Assembly: GCA_035939775.1 (NCBI GenBank) | Contig: DASZFO010000077.1 | Location: 1 to 53,752, forward strand | Length of the DNA stretch: 53,752 bases | From: Pirellulales bacterium | Lineage (GTDB): Bacteria; Planctomycetota; Planctomycetia; Pirellulales; DATAWG01 | Direction of reading: 5' to 3' | Part shown: positions 52,553-53,752 of the stretch, in pieces | Layout of the letters: every line of letters begins with the position of its first letter | Numbering within the stretch: position 1 is the stretch's first letter | Position numbers and translations under genes: made by a program | Notes under the pieces: generated by a model | Told to the model about the DNA's origin: nothing | What the model saw: the letters and a program-made list of their open reading frames with translations, nothing else | The model's database searches: none

Positions 52553-53036
52553 ACCGCGGCTTGGCGAAAACTGCCGAGTCGGTCAGCGGCGTATCGACTT
52601 CGCCGTGGATGTAGGTCTTGAGGTAATGGTTTTCCATCGTCAGGTGGTCGTGCTGGGCCTTGACGATGTCGCCGATCGAAACGATGCCGATCAAACGGCC
52701 GTCGGCGACGACTGGCAGATGGCGAATGCGGCGATTGGTCATCGTGCCCATCGTCTCTTCGACGGAGTCGGCGGGCGTGCCCATCGCGACGTCTTTAGTC
52801 GTCATTGCCTCGCTTACGCGGACTTGATCGAGCGGCGCGCGCTTGGCGGCGCAGGCCTTGAGAATGTCGCGCTCGGTGATGATGCCGAGCATCGACGACG
52901 AGGAATCCGCCGCCGTGACGACGAGCGAGCCGCAGTTGTGACGCACTAGCGTCTGCACGACGTCGTCGAGCGTCGCCTCGGGACGAATCGTGTGAACGGC
53001 GGAACCTTTTTGGCGGAGAATGTCTTGCAGTAACAT
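52551..53036 (-). CDS. CBS-domain pair protein
   Basis: The 161-residue protein consists of two CBS motifs (DVVQTLVRHNCGSLVVTAADSSSSMLGIITERDILK and VSEAMTTKDVAMGTPADSVEETMGTMTNRRIRHLPVVADGRLIGIVSIGDIVKAQ). Such stand-alone pairs bind adenosine nucleotides or SAM and usually regulate a partner or sense energy state. No catalytic domain is present. The final 25 residues (HLTMENHYLKTYIHGEVDTPLTDSAVFAKPR) are unassigned. Confidence 0.9.
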   Translation of the reverse strand: MLLQDILRQKGSAVHTIRPEATLDDVVQTLVRHNCGSLVVTAADSSSSMLGIITERDILKACAAKRAPLDQVRVSEAMTTKDVAMGTPADSVEETMGTMTNRRIRHLPVVADGRLIGIVSIGDIVKAQHDHLTMENHYLKTYIHGEVDTPLTDSAVFAKPR

Positions 53037-53500
53037 GGCCGAGCCCTTGAAAAGATAGTTGGCTTGAGAGATGAAACCGGCCGGCGCCTCGTTCAGAATC
53101 CAGACTATTCAGCATATCGCTCGGCCGGGGGCCTTGTCAAAAAAAATCCTCGGATGTTTAAGCGACGGGAGGGCTTCCGAGCGGGGACGGACATTCGCAA
53201 ATCCTGACTTTTCCAGATGGCCGGTTTGCCTCGATTACCGGCTCTGCGAAGGCTGCGCAAAATTCAGCGCCGGCCGGTCCAGGGTTGTCCGCCGCGTGGC
53301 CATGTGACACGAATTGCTATTGGTTTCGCCGCGCCAGCACTGGTATCCTTCGGCAATCCGAGATAATGACCTCCCTCGGCTCGCAGCGCCGGCATGCGGA
53401 GCACGACCTCCACTGTCCAATATGCGCCATCCCGCCGCGAGCGGCGGGGCTAACGGAGCCGCCTTCCGACCTCGACTTCCAACCCCGACCTCCGACTCCC
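53037..53500. other. Divergent intergenic region with low-complexity end
   Basis: About 460 bases have no supportable gene. The 3' part (53466-53500) has a CCGACCTC/CCGACTCC low-complexity phrase of the kind seen in the PfkB N-terminus and near 51395. It stands where the ribosome binding site of the glycosyltransferase should be. Confidence 0.4.
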
Positions 53501-53752
53501 GTGCTCACCGTCCTCATCCCTGCCAAGAACGAGCGGCTGAATATCCGCCCCTGCATCGAGTCGGCTAGGTCGATCGCCGACGAGATTCTCGTGGCCGATT
53601 CCGGCTCGACCGACGGCACTTTGGAGATCGCGCGGCAACTGGGCTGCCGGACCGTCGAGCGCGAATTGGTCGATTTCTCCGATTTCAAGAACTGGGCCAT
53701 CCCGCAAGCGAAGTATCCGTGGGTGCTGGTACTTGATGCCGACGAACGCGTG
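53501..53752 (+). CDS. Family 2 glycosyltransferase, 5' part
   Basis: The open frame from GTG 53501 runs off the window. It reads LTVLIPAKNERLNIRPCIES, ADEILVADSGSTDGTLEIARQLG and ends YPWVLVLDADERV. These are the nucleotide-sugar-binding opening and the DxD (DAD) metal motif of GT-A family 2 enzymes, similar to the lipopolysaccharide core WaaE/KdtX group. Start choice is by family alignment; no clear ribosome site is visible. Only 84 residues are present, so the acceptor cannot be judged. Confidence 0.82.
   Translation, partial: MLTVLIPAKNERLNIRPCIESARSIADEILVADSGSTDGTLEIARQLGCRTVERELVDFSDFKNWAIPQAKYPWVLVLDADERV

Overview
The window looks like a GC-rich chromosomal segment from a planctomycete, probably of the Pirellulales type. 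This is inferred from gene content, not from a marker gene. The content includes a B12-dependent ribonucleotide reductase, double DUF1080 (3-keto-disaccharide hydrolase) and ThuA proteins, a small membrane protein starting with an NPYQAP motif, an excisionase-type HTH fused to a receiver domain, a long Asp/Ser-rich HTH protein with a C-terminal membrane helix, many secreted or lipoprotein genes, and a very high density of short palindromic repeats. No rRNA, convincing tRNA, CRISPR array, transposase or prophage was seen.

Layout. 60-6027 (minus): nrdJ, then a Ser/Thr kinase fused to a nucleoside-deoxyribosyltransferase-like domain and an XRE HTH, then an ImmA/IrrE metalloprotease. 6028-9620: regulatory region with a recA promoter and SOS-like operator, recA, and a secreted HtrA-type protease. 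9637-13792 (minus): uvrD-type helicase, a HEAT-like unknown, and miaE. 13951-17447: a lipase-like hydrolase whose 5' end carries a cluster of perfect hairpins, then a less GC-rich patch with a BrnT/XRE-like toxin-antitoxin pair and an orphan. 17726-19804: groES-groEL. 20320-23370: long acyl-CoA dehydrogenase and PfkB sugar kinase. 23495-26457 (minus): an operon of MDR oxidoreductase, archease and rtcB. 26650-30659: trxA, secreted transglutaminase, ThuA, PAP2 phosphatase and a membrane protein. 30792-39766 (minus): cell-envelope and secreted genes (OmpA lipoprotein, membrane-anchored HTH protein, PDZ protein, DUF1080 protein, pseudopilin, TPR lipoprotein). 40044-43107 (minus): ECF sigma with overlapping anti-sigma gene plus conserved small unknowns. 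43517-47859 (plus): an unknown followed by a SNF2 helicase, then mnmG. 48053-49933: a strong promoter followed at once by a terminator-like hairpin, then an HTH-receiver regulator and a soluble histidine kinase. 50588-53752: nucleoside phosphorylase-like protein, ispH, a CBS-pair protein and the start of a family 2 glycosyltransferase.

The most interesting locus is 60-2736. It is a two-gene module joining an apparently active eukaryotic-type kinase, an NDT-like nucleotide-binding or nucleotide-hydrolysing domain and an XRE DNA-binding domain in one polypeptide. A partner protease of the class known to cleave XRE repressors follows, and a ribonucleotide reductase lies immediately upstream. I infer a nucleotide- or DNA-damage-sensing switch or defence module; nothing in the sequence proves the trigger.

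The second theme is repeats. At least ten families of palindromic or low-complexity elements are scattered between and inside genes. Some are translated in frame (nrdJ, uvrD, the SNF2 helicase, the pseudopilin leader, the acyl-CoA dehydrogenase N-terminus), and some supply start or stop codons. Starts given here were chosen by ribosome binding site and family alignment from memory and may differ from automatic calls.
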